A stretch of DNA of 35,382 nucleotides, from the IMG/VR virus record IMGVR_UViG_3300030104_003897, positions 1-35,382 of that record, one strand, 5' to 3'. This DNA is from a virus. The notes below the pieces were generated by a model. It searched no databases. It worked only from the letters and a program-made list of their open reading frames with translations, and was not told the DNA's origin. Position numbers and translations under genes: made by a program. Below, piece by piece: positions 1 through 11,200 of the stretch. Position 1 is the stretch's first letter. Every line of letters begins with the position of its first letter.

Positions 1-2
1 AA

Positions 3-3000
3 ACTATAGGAACTGGTGTTACCATAACAGGAATAACTACAACCAATGATTTATCTGTATCTGGTATTGCTTCCTTCTGGGGTCCAGTATGGGATTCCAC
101 TGGTAGTTATGGTGCTCAATCTGGATTTATTTTGGAAACAAACCAAGAAAGTGGTGTAAGGTGGGTTTCTCCTAGTGATTTAACTTTAGAAAATGCAAAT
201 AAAGTTGGTGTAGGTAGTATAAATGCAGCAGATGCTGGTATAGGAACTCATTTTATAACTTTTGTTGATAGTAATAACTACCCTACTAGAGAGAATGAGA
301 AAATTTATTCAACTGGTTTATTTGTTTATGATCCTCAAGATCATGGTAGAGTTGGTATAGGAACTACAATTCCATCTGATACTTTAAGTGTTCTTGGTAT
401 ATCTTCATTTAAAGGTGATGTATATTTTAATGGTACTGATGAAAATAATCTTGGGATTACTTCACTTACTTGGAGAAGATCGGCAGGAATATTAGAATTT
501 AAAACTAATGTTATAGCAAGATTTGGTGATGATGATGGAGATAATAATCCAGGATTGGAAATTTATCATGATGGAACTGATAGTATTATTCATGATAATG
601 GAGAAGGTAATTTAAATTTAAAAACAGGAGACTCTTCAATACAACTTCTTAGTAATGATACTGAGTCTATGGTTGTTGCCAAAGCAAATTCTTCAGTTGA
701 GTTATATTACGATTCTGTAAAGAAATTAGAAACTTCTGGCATAGGAATTACGGTAACAGGAATTACTAGTACTAATCAATTGATGGTTACAGGTGCATTT
801 TATGATAAAGATGGTGATTCAGGTGGAGAAAATCAAGTATTAGCTTCTACAGGAGCAGGAGCAGTTGATTGGATTGATCCAGATAGTTTATCAGCTGATA
901 GTGCAAATAGAATTAAAACTTGTGGTGTTACTACTGATCGTACATATCATTTAACATTTGTTGAGGATAATAATACTAGTAGTAGTGATCCAAATCCTGG
1001 AGCATTAGAGCAGGTTTATACTGGTGTTGGTATAACATTTAATGCTAATAATGATTATCTCTATCTTGGTGGATCTTTACATTTAGATGGTACGGGTGCT
1101 GATACTGATGGTGATATTCATAGTTGGGGTGGATCCGATGGTGAATTTACTATTTCTAATGAAGGTTCAGGTGCTATACATTTACTTGTACAAGATAATG
1201 ATCCTAATACTGCTGGAATTGGTATTGTTAGTTTTACTGCAGAAAATAATGCTAAGAAAACATATTTTGAGTCAAATGTAAATCCAAAGGCACATCAGAC
1301 TTATAATTTAGCAGAAAGTAATATTCATCGTTGGGCTAATGTTCATGCTCAAAATTATCATGGAGAATTTTTAAACATTTATGATTCTAATAGTACTAAT
1401 AAAATTACTCTTCAATCTCCAGCCACAGGAAATTTAACAGCAGATTATACACTTACATTACCTGTAGATGCTGGAAGTGCTGATGGTGATGTTCTTCAAA
1501 CTGATGGAAATGGTGTATTAAGTTGGACTACAAATAGTCCTGGAACACCAACTGCAGCAGGGGATGATAAACAAGTTCAGTTTAATGACAAATCTTCGGG
1601 TAGCAATGTTCTTTCTGGTGCCGCAGAATTACTATTCACTAAATCAGATACTGCTCCAAATTTAGTACTAAAGTCTAAGGATACTGATACAGCTAGTAAT
1701 GGTGGTTATATACAAGTTAGAAATGCAGGTTCCACTAACACCACTCTAAATGCTGCAACGATTAATTCAGAGGGTGGATTAGAACTAAAGAGAACTAATG
1801 AATCAGTAGCAGGTGGTGGTCCTTTTATTGATTTCAAATATGATGCGACTGACATGGATGCTCGCATTCAAATGGATATTGCTAGTGGAACTACAAGTGA
1901 TGATAAGTTTTCTGCAATTAGGTTTTCAACAGGTGGTGGTGGCATTTATGATGCTACAACCAACACAAGTGGTAGAGTAACTGAAAAATTACGTATCGGA
2001 AAAGATGGAGAAATTGGAATTCAAGGTGGTGCTCAGGTATATGATGCTTCTAGCGACACCGTTTCTACTAATCATAGAACTTCTGCTCAAATTTATGGAA
2101 CACAAGGTCAGGTATTAAAGAGTAATGGACTGGGTGCAAGTGTTTATTGGGATAATGAAGGTACTGGTAGTGGTATTTCTGCTGTACAGGTTAAACAATA
2201 TTCTGATGATTTAGGTACTGGTCCGGGTCAGAGTACTCCAAGAACTCAAAGAACTTGTGATGCACCTATTACTGTTGCTACTTCTGGTAATACTGCAACT
2301 ATAGGTATTGGTTCTACTAGTAATGCTTATGGTAGTAGATATATTGGTGATACTGAACCTACTGGTAATCTTTGTGAAGGTGATATTTGGTATGATACTA
2401 GTTCATCTGGTAGTGGTGGTGTTAATGGTAGTACAGGGGTAACTAAAGTTGCAATTATAAGAGATCAAAAAAATTCAAATGTTGATGGTGGATATACAGA
2501 TAAAGTAGCTACTGGTGAAAATGGCTCATGGAATGATAGAGATTTAACCGTAAAGGATGATCCATTTAGTTTTGTAACTCTTTATCCAACTGCAAATGGT
2601 CAGACAACTTATAGTCGAGGAAAAACACCTGGTTATTTTTCACTACCAGCAGGAACATATAAGATTAGATTTAAAACAGGAGGTATTCAGCTTTATGAAC
2701 ATCTAGGATCATTGATATGGAGTAAGACGCAAAGTGATATAAGTTCTGAATATGATTGGACCACCAATCCAGCACAAAATTTTGTTGATGGAGGTTATTG
2801 TTTAGGTACAACTGCTCTTTCAAAGGGATATAATCCTTCAGCTTCAATACAAAACTATGATTTAACTTATTCTACAGGTTCGACTGTTGTTACTATAACC
2901 GAAACTTCTTATTTTAAAGTAGTACATTATTCCAATAATAATCCAGGTGCTGAATATGCATTTGGTTCAAGGATTCATAGTAGTGTAAATAATATAGACA

Positions 3001-5192
3001 AAAATAATTACACAATTGTAGAAGTAGAAGATTTAGCAACTGCTGTTAAAGAAGTAGATGTAGTAAATACAGGAATAACTAAGGTTGCAACAGTAAAAGA
3101 TGTAAAGGCATATGATGCTAATGGAGGAACATTTGCTGCTGCTACATGGGTTCATAGAACTTTAAATACACTAAGTGATCCACACAGTATTGGTCTTAGT
3201 ATTAGTGGAAATATAGTCACTGTTCCTGCAGGTACTTATAGTATGAGGTGGAGAGCTCCTGCTTATTTGTGTAATCGTTTTACTTCTAGGTTAGCTTATT
3301 CATCTACTAGTACTACAGTTGCATCTGGTATAACTTATGTTGATGGAACCACAGGTTATTCGCATCAATCTGACGGTAAAAGTGTTGAGGAGTCATTCGG
3401 AGAAATTGCTTCTATAACATTTAGTGCTACCACTTATCTTAAAATTGAACAATATAGTGCTACAGGATATACAGCACAAGAAAGTGGATTAGGAGTCTCT
3501 TCTGGTATTAGTGGTGTTGATTCAGTTTTTACCACTCTTGAGATAGAAGATCTAGCAACTGCTATTAAAGAAGGAAGTGGTGGTGGTTCATCTGCATTAA
3601 TTAGTGTAAAGGATTATGGTGCTGTGGGAGATGGTAGTACAGATGATACTGCAAGTATTCAAACTGCTATAAATGCCACATCAGCACTTAAACAAAGACT
3701 ATACATCCCTGCTGGTACATATATCGTTTCAAGTTTATCTCTTCTAAATAATACTTATCTATTTGGTGTTGGTACTTTAAAAAGAAAGGCAAGTTCAGCA
3801 GGTTTTGTAATTACAGCTAGTAGCAAAAATAATTGTATCCTTAAAGGATTTACCATTGATGGAAATAAATCTGCTGTTACTGATGCTACTAAAGCAGCTA
3901 TCCGTATTAATGGTGGGTATCAAATAGTCATTGATGGAATTACAGTAACTAATCATAATTATGATGGAATTTCCATTACAAACACAACTGATAGAACACA
4001 AAAAACAGAAAGTTATATTAAAAATTGTACAGTTAGTGATTCTGAAAGATATGGGATTGAAGTACAGGACGTTAAAGATTTAACGATTATTGGTAACTTG
4101 ATTTCTAATCTTTCAGGTGCCTCTAATCCAATACAAAATACTGGAATTTCGATTTTTGGAACATCTGCTGATAAGACTGATTTAGTTACTGTAGAAGGTA
4201 ATACAGTTATAGATGCAGGTGGAGCAGGTATATCTGCTCCATATTTTTATACAGATCCTGGTGCTCCGTATCCAGTTGGATATTTTGGTGTATCAAAAGT
4301 ACAAATTATCGATAATAAGGTAAAAGGTTCAGGTTATAATGGTATAGTAGTTCAGACAAATAATGGTATTGTTTCTAATAATATATGTGATGATAATGGT
4401 ACAACTACTGGTCATCAAGGAATTCTTATTAATGGTCACTACATAACTGTTGATGGTAATAGTTCTATTAATAATAAAGGAGTCGGCATAGACGTTGGAG
4501 ATGGCAAGTTTGTTACAGTTACAAATAATATTGTTAACAACAACGTACAAATAGGAATAGAAATAAATTCATGTGAAAGTTGTATAGTTGACGGTAATAT
4601 TGTTAGAAGTAATTGGTTAGGAGATGCAGATGCGGATGCAAAAATTAGAGCAGGTATACTTGTACAGGAAGATACTGGTCAGTTTATAGGAGGTTGCAAA
4701 GATATAACTGTTTCAAATAATGAAGTAAAAACTGGAACTAATCAAGCATATGGAATTTCAGTTCTTAATCCTTATGGTGCTAGAGTCAGCGAGACTGATC
4801 CCACAGACAGAGTTTCAATTATAGGTAATAGTTTAACAGGGTCAGGAAGTACTAGAGCTTTAAATATAGAAACTGATAATGGAACTTTTATATGTGAAAA
4901 AAATATTGATTATTTACCAGGTGATATTGCTTCTGCTACATCAATAACTGTTGATCAAAATACAAATTTTGCCATAGTTACAGGAACTACAACAATTACA
5001 TCTATCGTTACAGATACAGCTAAATATCAACGTGGAAGAATGTTAACAATATTATTTACAGGAGCTTTACAAGTTACAGATGGTCCAAATTTAAAACTAA
5101 ATGGCAATTTAACAACTAGTGATGGAACCACATTAACACTGGTTGCTAAGGATAGTAAATGGTATGAAGTTTCTAGGAGCATCAATTCGTAG
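3..5192 (+). CDS. Tailspike/tail-fibre protein with pectate-lyase-type beta-helix (5' partial)
   Basis: The reading frame is open from the first bases of the window, so the true start lies upstream; a TTG at 132 is only an internal codon. The visible part is 1729 residues. The N-terminal half has GIGTT/GITST-type repeats and fibre modules such as YHDGTDS. Residues about 813-1190 hold two copies of a C1q/TNF-like jelly-roll module. From about residue 1198 the signature VKDYGAVGDGSTDD opens a Pectate_lyase_3-type right-handed beta-helix that runs to the C-terminus, with many N-rich rungs. Known family members are trimeric phage tailspikes or fibre depolymerases that bind or cut surface polysaccharide; that this one degrades glycan is an inference, since no catalytic residues were pinned down. 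It heads a run of structural genes and is followed by a 91-nt gap with a late promoter. Confidence 0.85.
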   Translation, partial: TIGTGVTITGITTTNDLSVSGIASFWGPVWDSTGSYGAQSGFILETNQESGVRWVSPSDLTLENANKVGVGSINAADAGIGTHFITFVDSNNYPTRENEKIYSTGLFVYDPQDHGRVGIGTTIPSDTLSVLGISSFKGDVYFNGTDENNLGITSLTWRRSAGILEFKTNVIARFGDDDGDNNPGLEIYHDGTDSIIHDNGEGNLNLKTGDSSIQLLSNDTESMVVAKANSSVELYYDSVKKLETSGIGITVTGITSTNQLMVTGAFYDKDGDSGGENQVLASTGAGAVDWIDPDSLSADSANRIKTCGVTTDRTYHLTFVEDNNTSSSDPNPGALEQVYTGVGITFNANNDYLYLGGSLHLDGTGADTDGDIHSWGGSDGEFTISNEGSGAIHLLVQDNDPNTAGIGIVSFTAENNAKKTYFESNVNPKAHQTYNLAESNIHRWANVHAQNYHGEFLNIYDSNSTNKITLQSPATGNLTADYTLTLPVDAGSADGDVLQTDGNGVLSWTTNSPGTPTAAGDDKQVQFNDKSSGSNVLSGAAELLFTKSDTAPNLVLKSKDTDTASNGGYIQVRNAGSTNTTLNAATINSEGGLELKRTNESVAGGGPFIDFKYDATDMDARIQMDIASGTTSDDKFSAIRFSTGGGGIYDATTNTSGRVTEKLRIGKDGEIGIQGGAQVYDASSDTVSTNHRTSAQIYGTQGQVLKSNGLGASVYWDNEGTGSGISAVQVKQYSDDLGTGPGQSTPRTQRTCDAPITVATSGNTATIGIGSTSNAYGSRYIGDTEPTGNLCEGDIWYDTSSSGSGGVNGSTGVTKVAIIRDQKNSNVDGGYTDKVATGENGSWNDRDLTVKDDPFSFVTLYPTANGQTTYSRGKTPGYFSLPAGTYKIRFKTGGIQLYEHLGSLIWSKTQSDISSEYDWTTNPAQNFVDGGYCLGTTALSKGYNPSASIQNYDLTYSTGSTVVTITETSYFKVVHYSNNNPGAEYAFGSRIHSSVNNIDKNNYTIVEVEDLATAVKEVDVVNTGITKVATVKDVKAYDANGGTFAAATWVHRTLNTLSDPHSIGLSISGNIVTVPAGTYSMRWRAPAYLCNRFTSRLAYSSTSTTVASGITYVDGTTGYSHQSDGKSVEESFGEIASITFSATTYLKIEQYSATGYTAQESGLGVSSGISGVDSVFTTLEIEDLATAIKEGSGGGSSALISVKDYGAVGDGSTDDTASIQTAINATSALKQRLYIPAGTYIVSSLSLLNNTYLFGVGTLKRKASSAGFVITASSKNNCILKGFTIDGNKSAVTDATKAAIRINGGYQIVIDGITVTNHNYDGISITNTTDRTQKTESYIKNCTVSDSERYGIEVQDVKDLTIIGNLISNLSGASNPIQNTGISIFGTSADKTDLVTVEGNTVIDAGGAGISAPYFYTDPGAPYPVGYFGVSKVQIIDNKVKGSGYNGIVVQTNNGIVSNNICDDNGTTTGHQGILINGHYITVDGNSSINNKGVGIDVGDGKFVTVTNNIVNNNVQIGIEINSCESCIVDGNIVRSNWLGDADADAKIRAGILVQEDTGQFIGGCKDITVSNNEVKTGTNQAYGISVLNPYGARVSETDPTDRVSIIGNSLTGSGSTRALNIETDNGTFICEKNIDYLPGDIASATSITVDQNTNFAIVTGTTTITSIVTDTAKYQRGRMLTILFTGALQVTDGPNLKLNGNLTTSDGTTLTLVAKDSKWYEVSRSINS
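2439..3570 (+). repeat. Tandem duplication of a C1q/TNF-like fibre module
   Basis: Two consecutive protein modules align in the same order. Copy 1 covers residues about 813-1017 of the partial protein and copy 2 about 1024-1190. Each opens with GVTKVA or GITKVA, continues with a D..GG segment, a R-L-x-V/T-L-x-D-P core and an AGTY strand, and closes with EDLATAVKE or EDLATAIKE. The second copy has the clearer C1q-like core (LNT..D, AGTYSMRW.AP.Y). The nucleotide sequences have diverged, so the duplication is old. Confidence 0.7.
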
Positions 5193-5223
5193 AGGATGTT
5201 ATATGTTACATGAAAACTCCTTC

Positions 5224-5252
5224 TTGACAAAATTCAAAAGTATCTTTAAAGT
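5224..5252 (+). promoter_or_regulatory. Possible sigma70-like promoter upstream of the giant fibre gene
   Basis: TTGACA at 5224-5229 is a perfect -35 hexamer. Seventeen bases further on is TAAAGT, a poor -10 (4 of 6). It sits a few bases upstream of a better supported late promoter, so it may be chance. Confidence 0.25.
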
Positions 5253-5256
5253 TGTT

Positions 5257-5264
5257 AATAAATA
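5257..5264 (+). promoter_or_regulatory. T4-like late promoter (NATAAATA)
   Basis: AATAAATA matches the T4/cyanophage late promoter consensus NATAAATA exactly and lies 20 bases before the ATG of the 2387-residue fibre gene, in a short intergenic gap. Recognition would be by the phage late sigma factor (gp55 type), which is not in this window. Confidence 0.7.
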
Positions 5265-5283
5265 GTTAAAAAAATAATAGATA

Positions 5284-8200
5284 ATGGCAATTAAGGTATA
5301 CAAAGGTGGTTCTTGGGTTAATGCGACAGGTGTTTCTGCAATAGGAAAGGCTGATAGACTTGCTATTGGGCAGACTAATACTTCTCTTCCTGAAGCTGAT
5401 AAAAAATATTATCTTTCTTTTGTTGACGTTAATCATCCATATAATGCTAGACAATATGAGGATTTTTATACTGGTATTGGAATAACCTATAGTCCTATTA
5501 GTAAATCTCTTGGTGTAGGTGGTGTATTATATTTAAGTGGTCAAGAAAATAATTTTCAGGGATCTATAAGAAGTTATGGTGGAGCAGATAAATTATTTGT
5601 TATATACAATGAAAGTGCTGAAGGTGTAATTGCTATAAATCCAGCAAATAGTGCTGGACTTAATAATGTAGGAATTGCTACTTTTAAAAGAGGTGCTGCT
5701 GCAGCTGACGATGACTCATATTTTAGATCAAATGTAAGTCCACCTAAAGATTGCAGTGGGATTTATAATCTAGGAAAACCAGAAGAAAAATGGAATAATG
5801 TTTATGCTAATTGCTTCATAGGTAATGGTAGTGGACTGGATGGTACTGGTGAATGGAAAGAGGATACTTATAAAAACTTAAAGGCAGGTACTGAGGCTGG
5901 TCAGTCTATTACTGCAGAGACTTGTTATAATATTTTTGCAGGATTCAAATCTGGATGTCTTACTACTGGTGCTGGTGGTGCTGGTGGTAGTGATCAAATT
6001 GCAGATGGTAATGTTTTCTTAGGTACTTATACAGGAAGGTGTAACACCACTGGAGCTTATAATTTTTATGGTGGATATTTTGCTGGACGTGGTAAAGATC
6101 CTTCATCAACTGGAGATGCTAATGTTTTTATTGGTAGGTCTGCGGGACAAGAGATTAATACTGGTAGTAATAATACATTTTTAGGAAAATATGCAGGATT
6201 GGGTATTGATAGTGGAGATAATAATATTCTTCTAGGTCCTCTTGCTGGTCGTCATTTATCTTCAGCATCTCAAGTAATTGCACTTGGTGTCCGTGCAGGA
6301 TTTTGTAATATCAGTGGAAATAGTGGTGTTTTCTTAGGGACTTATGCAGGTCGTAATGTTACTAGTGGTGCTGGTAATGTTGCAATGGGAATGAATGCAC
6401 TAAGAGGAGAAGATGGTGTTAATATTACTGGTGGATTTAATGTTGCTCTTGGATATGCTGCTGGAAGAACTCTTGGACCAGTTGGTGAAGTTCTTGGTCA
6501 AGGAAATGTATTTTTAGGAGCAACTGCTGCAGAGAATCAAACAGCCGGAGATTTTAATGTTGCGATTGGTTATGGTGTTTGTTTAGCAAATACAACATCT
6601 GGTGGTCAATTAGCAATTGGTGTAGCTGATAAGACTTGGATGTCAGGTGATAGTTGTTTTAATATTAAACCTGGTAGAGGTATAATAGATTGTGCTGGTT
6701 CTTGTGGAACATCTGGTCAGGTATTAACTTCACAACAAGTAGCAGGTACTGGAGGTAATCCAAATGATTATTATGTAAAATGGGATTCAAATGTATCTAC
6801 GGCAACTAAAGCAGATAAAATAAAAATAACTGATGATATAGAAGCAGATGAGGATCCAAAAATTCACTATATTCATTTTGGTGAAAAAACTAGTGATTAT
6901 GATGATGTTAAAGTAGATAGTAATGGATTATCTTATTATCAAGCAAGAGATGATGAAAAATGGGTTGGAATTGGTACTACTTCTCCACATGATAGTACTG
7001 GAAATGCTAGTGGATTAGCACTTTCACGAGCTGATGGTCAAGTAAGATTGGTCATGAAGAATAATGATACTGGTCATGATGATGGTGATGGAAGCCATAT
7101 TGTTATTGGATCAAAGGATTTTACTTTTGAGAATAGAACTTCTGAAGGTCACTTATATTGGTCAACCAATATTGCAGCAACTGGTGCAGCAGCTGATATT
7201 GGTAAGAGAATGACTCTAACTCCAGAGGGTCATGTTGGTATAGGAACCACAAATCCAATTGCTGATGATCCTAATACTGGTAAAACAATTAAAGATTATC
7301 TTGAGGATAATAATAGTGTTTTAGCTGTTGGTGTTGTTACTGCTCGTGATTATTATGGAACATTTAAAGGTACGATTTCTCCTGATGCATCAATAACATT
7401 AGATAAAATTGAAGAAGGTAGTACATCAGCAGAAGTAGTTGATATTAGTACTGATGGTTTCCCATTTGGACACTTCAAGGTATTAACAGAAGGAACCGAA
7501 AGACTTCGCATCACAGGAATTGGATCGGTTGGTATTGGAACTACTAATCCTATCTCACCCCTTCATATAAAGACCCTTGGTAACGGAACAGCATCTGGAG
7601 GTACAAATCCACTTATAACTCTTCATAGTGGTAGTCCTCCAAGAAATAATTGGATTGGAATCAAGGATGCTGATAATTTAGTAATTGCTGCTGATGATGA
7701 TAATCAGGGAAATGATTCTACTATTAGATTTTGGATTGATAGTAATGAAAGACTTCGCATCGGTACTTATGGACAAATTGGTTTAGGTAAGGATGTAGAT
7801 GGAACATTGACTAATGATTTTGGAACAAATGATCAAGTATTAACCAGTAAAGGTCCTGATGCTGCAGCTGTATGGCAAGACCTTGGTGGTATTCCTGCAA
7901 GTGTAGCAAATCAACTTAAAATTACAAAGACTGCTAGTAAGACTGAGTTGTATCTACTTGGTGTTGAAAATGGGGTTGGAGAAGATACTGCTGAAGGTAA
8001 TATAACAACAAAAACAGTATATCAAAAAACTCAAAATACCTTATTTTTTGATACTTCTAATGATACTCTTCGAGTACCAAAAATTAGAGGTCAACTTATT
8101 GCTGGCAGTGGTGATTGGCCAGCAATTCAAGGTAATCTTACAATACAAACAAATCATCTTATACCTAGTAGTAATGCAACAATTAATAGTCAAGGTATAG

Positions 8201-11200
8201 TTATTGACCCACTTGAGATCACTAATGTTGGATCAGGATATGGAAATGGATATGTTACTAATATTCCTACTTCAGGTGGTACTGGTACTAACTTAACTGT
8301 TAATACGACTACTGGTGGTGGTGTTCTCCTTAATATTGCAGTTAATAGTGGTGGTACAGGTTACGTAGTTGGAGATACAGTATCAGTTAATCTTAATGGT
8401 AATACTAGTGCAACCTTTAAAATTACTGCTGTTAATACTGAGGTTACTGGTGGACAAAACTTAGGTTCAGAAACAAAGAAATGGGCAAATGTTTATGCTC
8501 AGAAATTTGTTGGTGCTTTGGGTGGAACTGCAGATAGTACAGATCAGATTAAAGTTCAAAAGAATGAAGATGCAGGAAATATTCATTACTTTGGTATGGT
8601 TAATGGTGCTGGTGAAAAAGGATTTCCTATTAATAAAACTGTTTATACCGATACTTCTTTATACTATGTTCCAAGTACTGATATATTAACCGCATCTAAT
8701 ATAACAGTCACTACTAAGTTACATGTAACGGGTAATACTGAACTTGGAGATAGTGCTACTGAAGATACGATAATATTTACTGGTAAAGTTAATAGTTCCG
8801 TATTACCAAAAACTAATGCACCTGATTCAGATCCACTAACCACTGGTTATGATCTTGGTGGAAGTAATAATTATTGGAGAACAATTTATGCCAGAGAATT
8901 TAAAGGTTCTGTAGTAGGAGATGCTACATCTGCAAAAACATTAAATATTGGAACAGATAATACTGCTGCTGATCGTTATTTAACCTTTGTTGCTGATAGT
9001 GGAGATGGTAAAAATGTATATATGGATAGTGAACTTAAGTATAATCCTAATACTGATACTTTAACTCCTGTAAATTTAAGTGTAACTGGAGATACAACTC
9101 TAGGTAACGAACTAACAGGAGAAGATCCTGATACAACAACATTCAATTCTCATGTAATCAGTCATATCCTCCCAGGAGGAACATTAACTGATGATGCATC
9201 ACAGTATAATCTTGGAGAATCTACTCGTAAATGGAATACGGTTTATGCAAATGAATTTAGTGGATCTTTTACTGGATCAATAGAAAAAATTAAGACAACT
9301 AAAAGTGAAGATCAAGCTAAAACTTACTTAACATTTACTACGACTACACCAGCTACTACTGGAAACCTAGATTCATTTCTTCTTACAAATCCACACTTAT
9401 ATTTTAGATCAAATTCTACAAGTCCTGGTGAGAAATTAACCGTTGATTGTCAACTTGATGTTAGTGGTGATGCATCATTTGCTGAAAATGTTACTTTTGG
9501 AAATAGTGGTACTACTGATGATATAGTAACATTTAATAGTAAAGTTGCTAGTCATGTATTCCCATCACATAGTGCAACTGCTGATAATGATACTAGTGGT
9601 AAAGATCTTGGTGATTCTAATAATTATTGGAGAAAGGTTTATGCCAGAGACTATGCTGGTACATTTACTGGTACTTTAACATCAAGAAACATTGCAATGA
9701 CTGGTGATATTGCATGGAATGTTGATTTTGATGCTAGTGGTGATGTAACTGCAGATGGAACTATTCAGCCAGCTGCAGTTGATGAAAGTATGCTTAATAT
9801 TACTAATGCTCCATCTGCTGATAATGTTGGATATTTTCTTAAATTAGTTGATGCAACTGGAACTTTAACTTGGTCTCAAGTTTCTGCTGGAGATGGAGTA
9901 TCCCTCAAGTTTATTGAGTTAACAGATACACCTACTGCATATGCTTCTGGTGCTGGTGATAAAGACAAACTTGTTGCAGTTAATAGTGCTGGAAATGCAT
10001 TAATATTTACTGATGCATCTAATGTAGGTACTGATACTTTTGTTACTGGTGCGAGTTTTGTATCCATAACAGGAGGTAAGCAATTACAATTAACAAGAAA
10101 TAATAATCAATCTCAATTAACAGCAAATCTTACTTTATCGGATCTTGGTGGTGTTAATAAGTTCTTAGACCTTACAGATGTTACTCCTACCACCTATGAC
10201 GGACAAGCACACAAATTTGTTAGAGTTAATAAACCTAACACAGGTAATGATAATGGTAGTGGACTAGAATTTATTGATGCTACTGGTTTTAATAGTGATT
10301 TTAGTTTTATTGGATTATCTGATACACCTACTGAATATGCTGGTTCTGCTGCTGATAAAGACAAATATGTCAGGGTTAATAGTGCTGGTAATGGGTTAGT
10401 ATTTGATAGTGCAACGATTTCTGCAGGTACGGTTGATCTTGGTAAAACAGGAGATACTGACCATGATAACTGGCATTTCATATTTGCTGATTCTAGAGAT
10501 GGAGGAAGTGAAACACTTTATGTGAATAATGATGCAAATCCAGCTCTCATTTATAAAGATAGTACAAGTACTCTCCAGACAGTAAATTTATCTGTTGCTG
10601 GAAGTACTACTCTTGGTGATGCTACTGTTGAGACTGATACAGTAACATGGAATGCAAGGAGTGGAACGATATTACCATCAGGTACTAGTGGTACTCAAGA
10701 TTTAGGTAGTAGCACTTATAAATGGGGTACTGTTTATGCTAATACTATTGCAGGAACATTATCGGTTAGTACAGGTGCTACACAAGTTTTATATACAGGT
10801 GAAGATAGTTCTAGTAATCCTATAGTTGCTGGTACTGGTAATTTTACATTTGTAGAAACTAACACCAGAAGTACATTACTATTAACTAATGGTAATAGTT
10901 CTGGTTCTGGTGGTGTAGTTAAAGTATCATCAAAAAGTGATGCGAATTATGTTGAAATGCATTGTGATGGTGGTATAGAGATATGTAGGAGTATCAAAGA
11001 TACAGGTTTAGGTGGTGGAGCATATCTTGATTTTAAAGATGCTACTGGTGATGATTATGATGCCCGTATACAATTAGCAACAAATGTAGCTGATGCTGGT
11101 TGGAATGTAAATAACGATAAGGGTGGATTAATATTTGAAACTGGTGGTGCAAATCGTCGTCATATGTTGTTAACTAAGGATGGAGTTTTAGGTATAACAA

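Noticed and set aside
3795-5454. Reverse-strand ORFs opposite the fibre genes
   Set aside because: Low-complexity Ile/Asn/Ser translations typical of antisense shadows of repetitive AT-rich genes; the same applies to minus ORFs elsewhere in the window.
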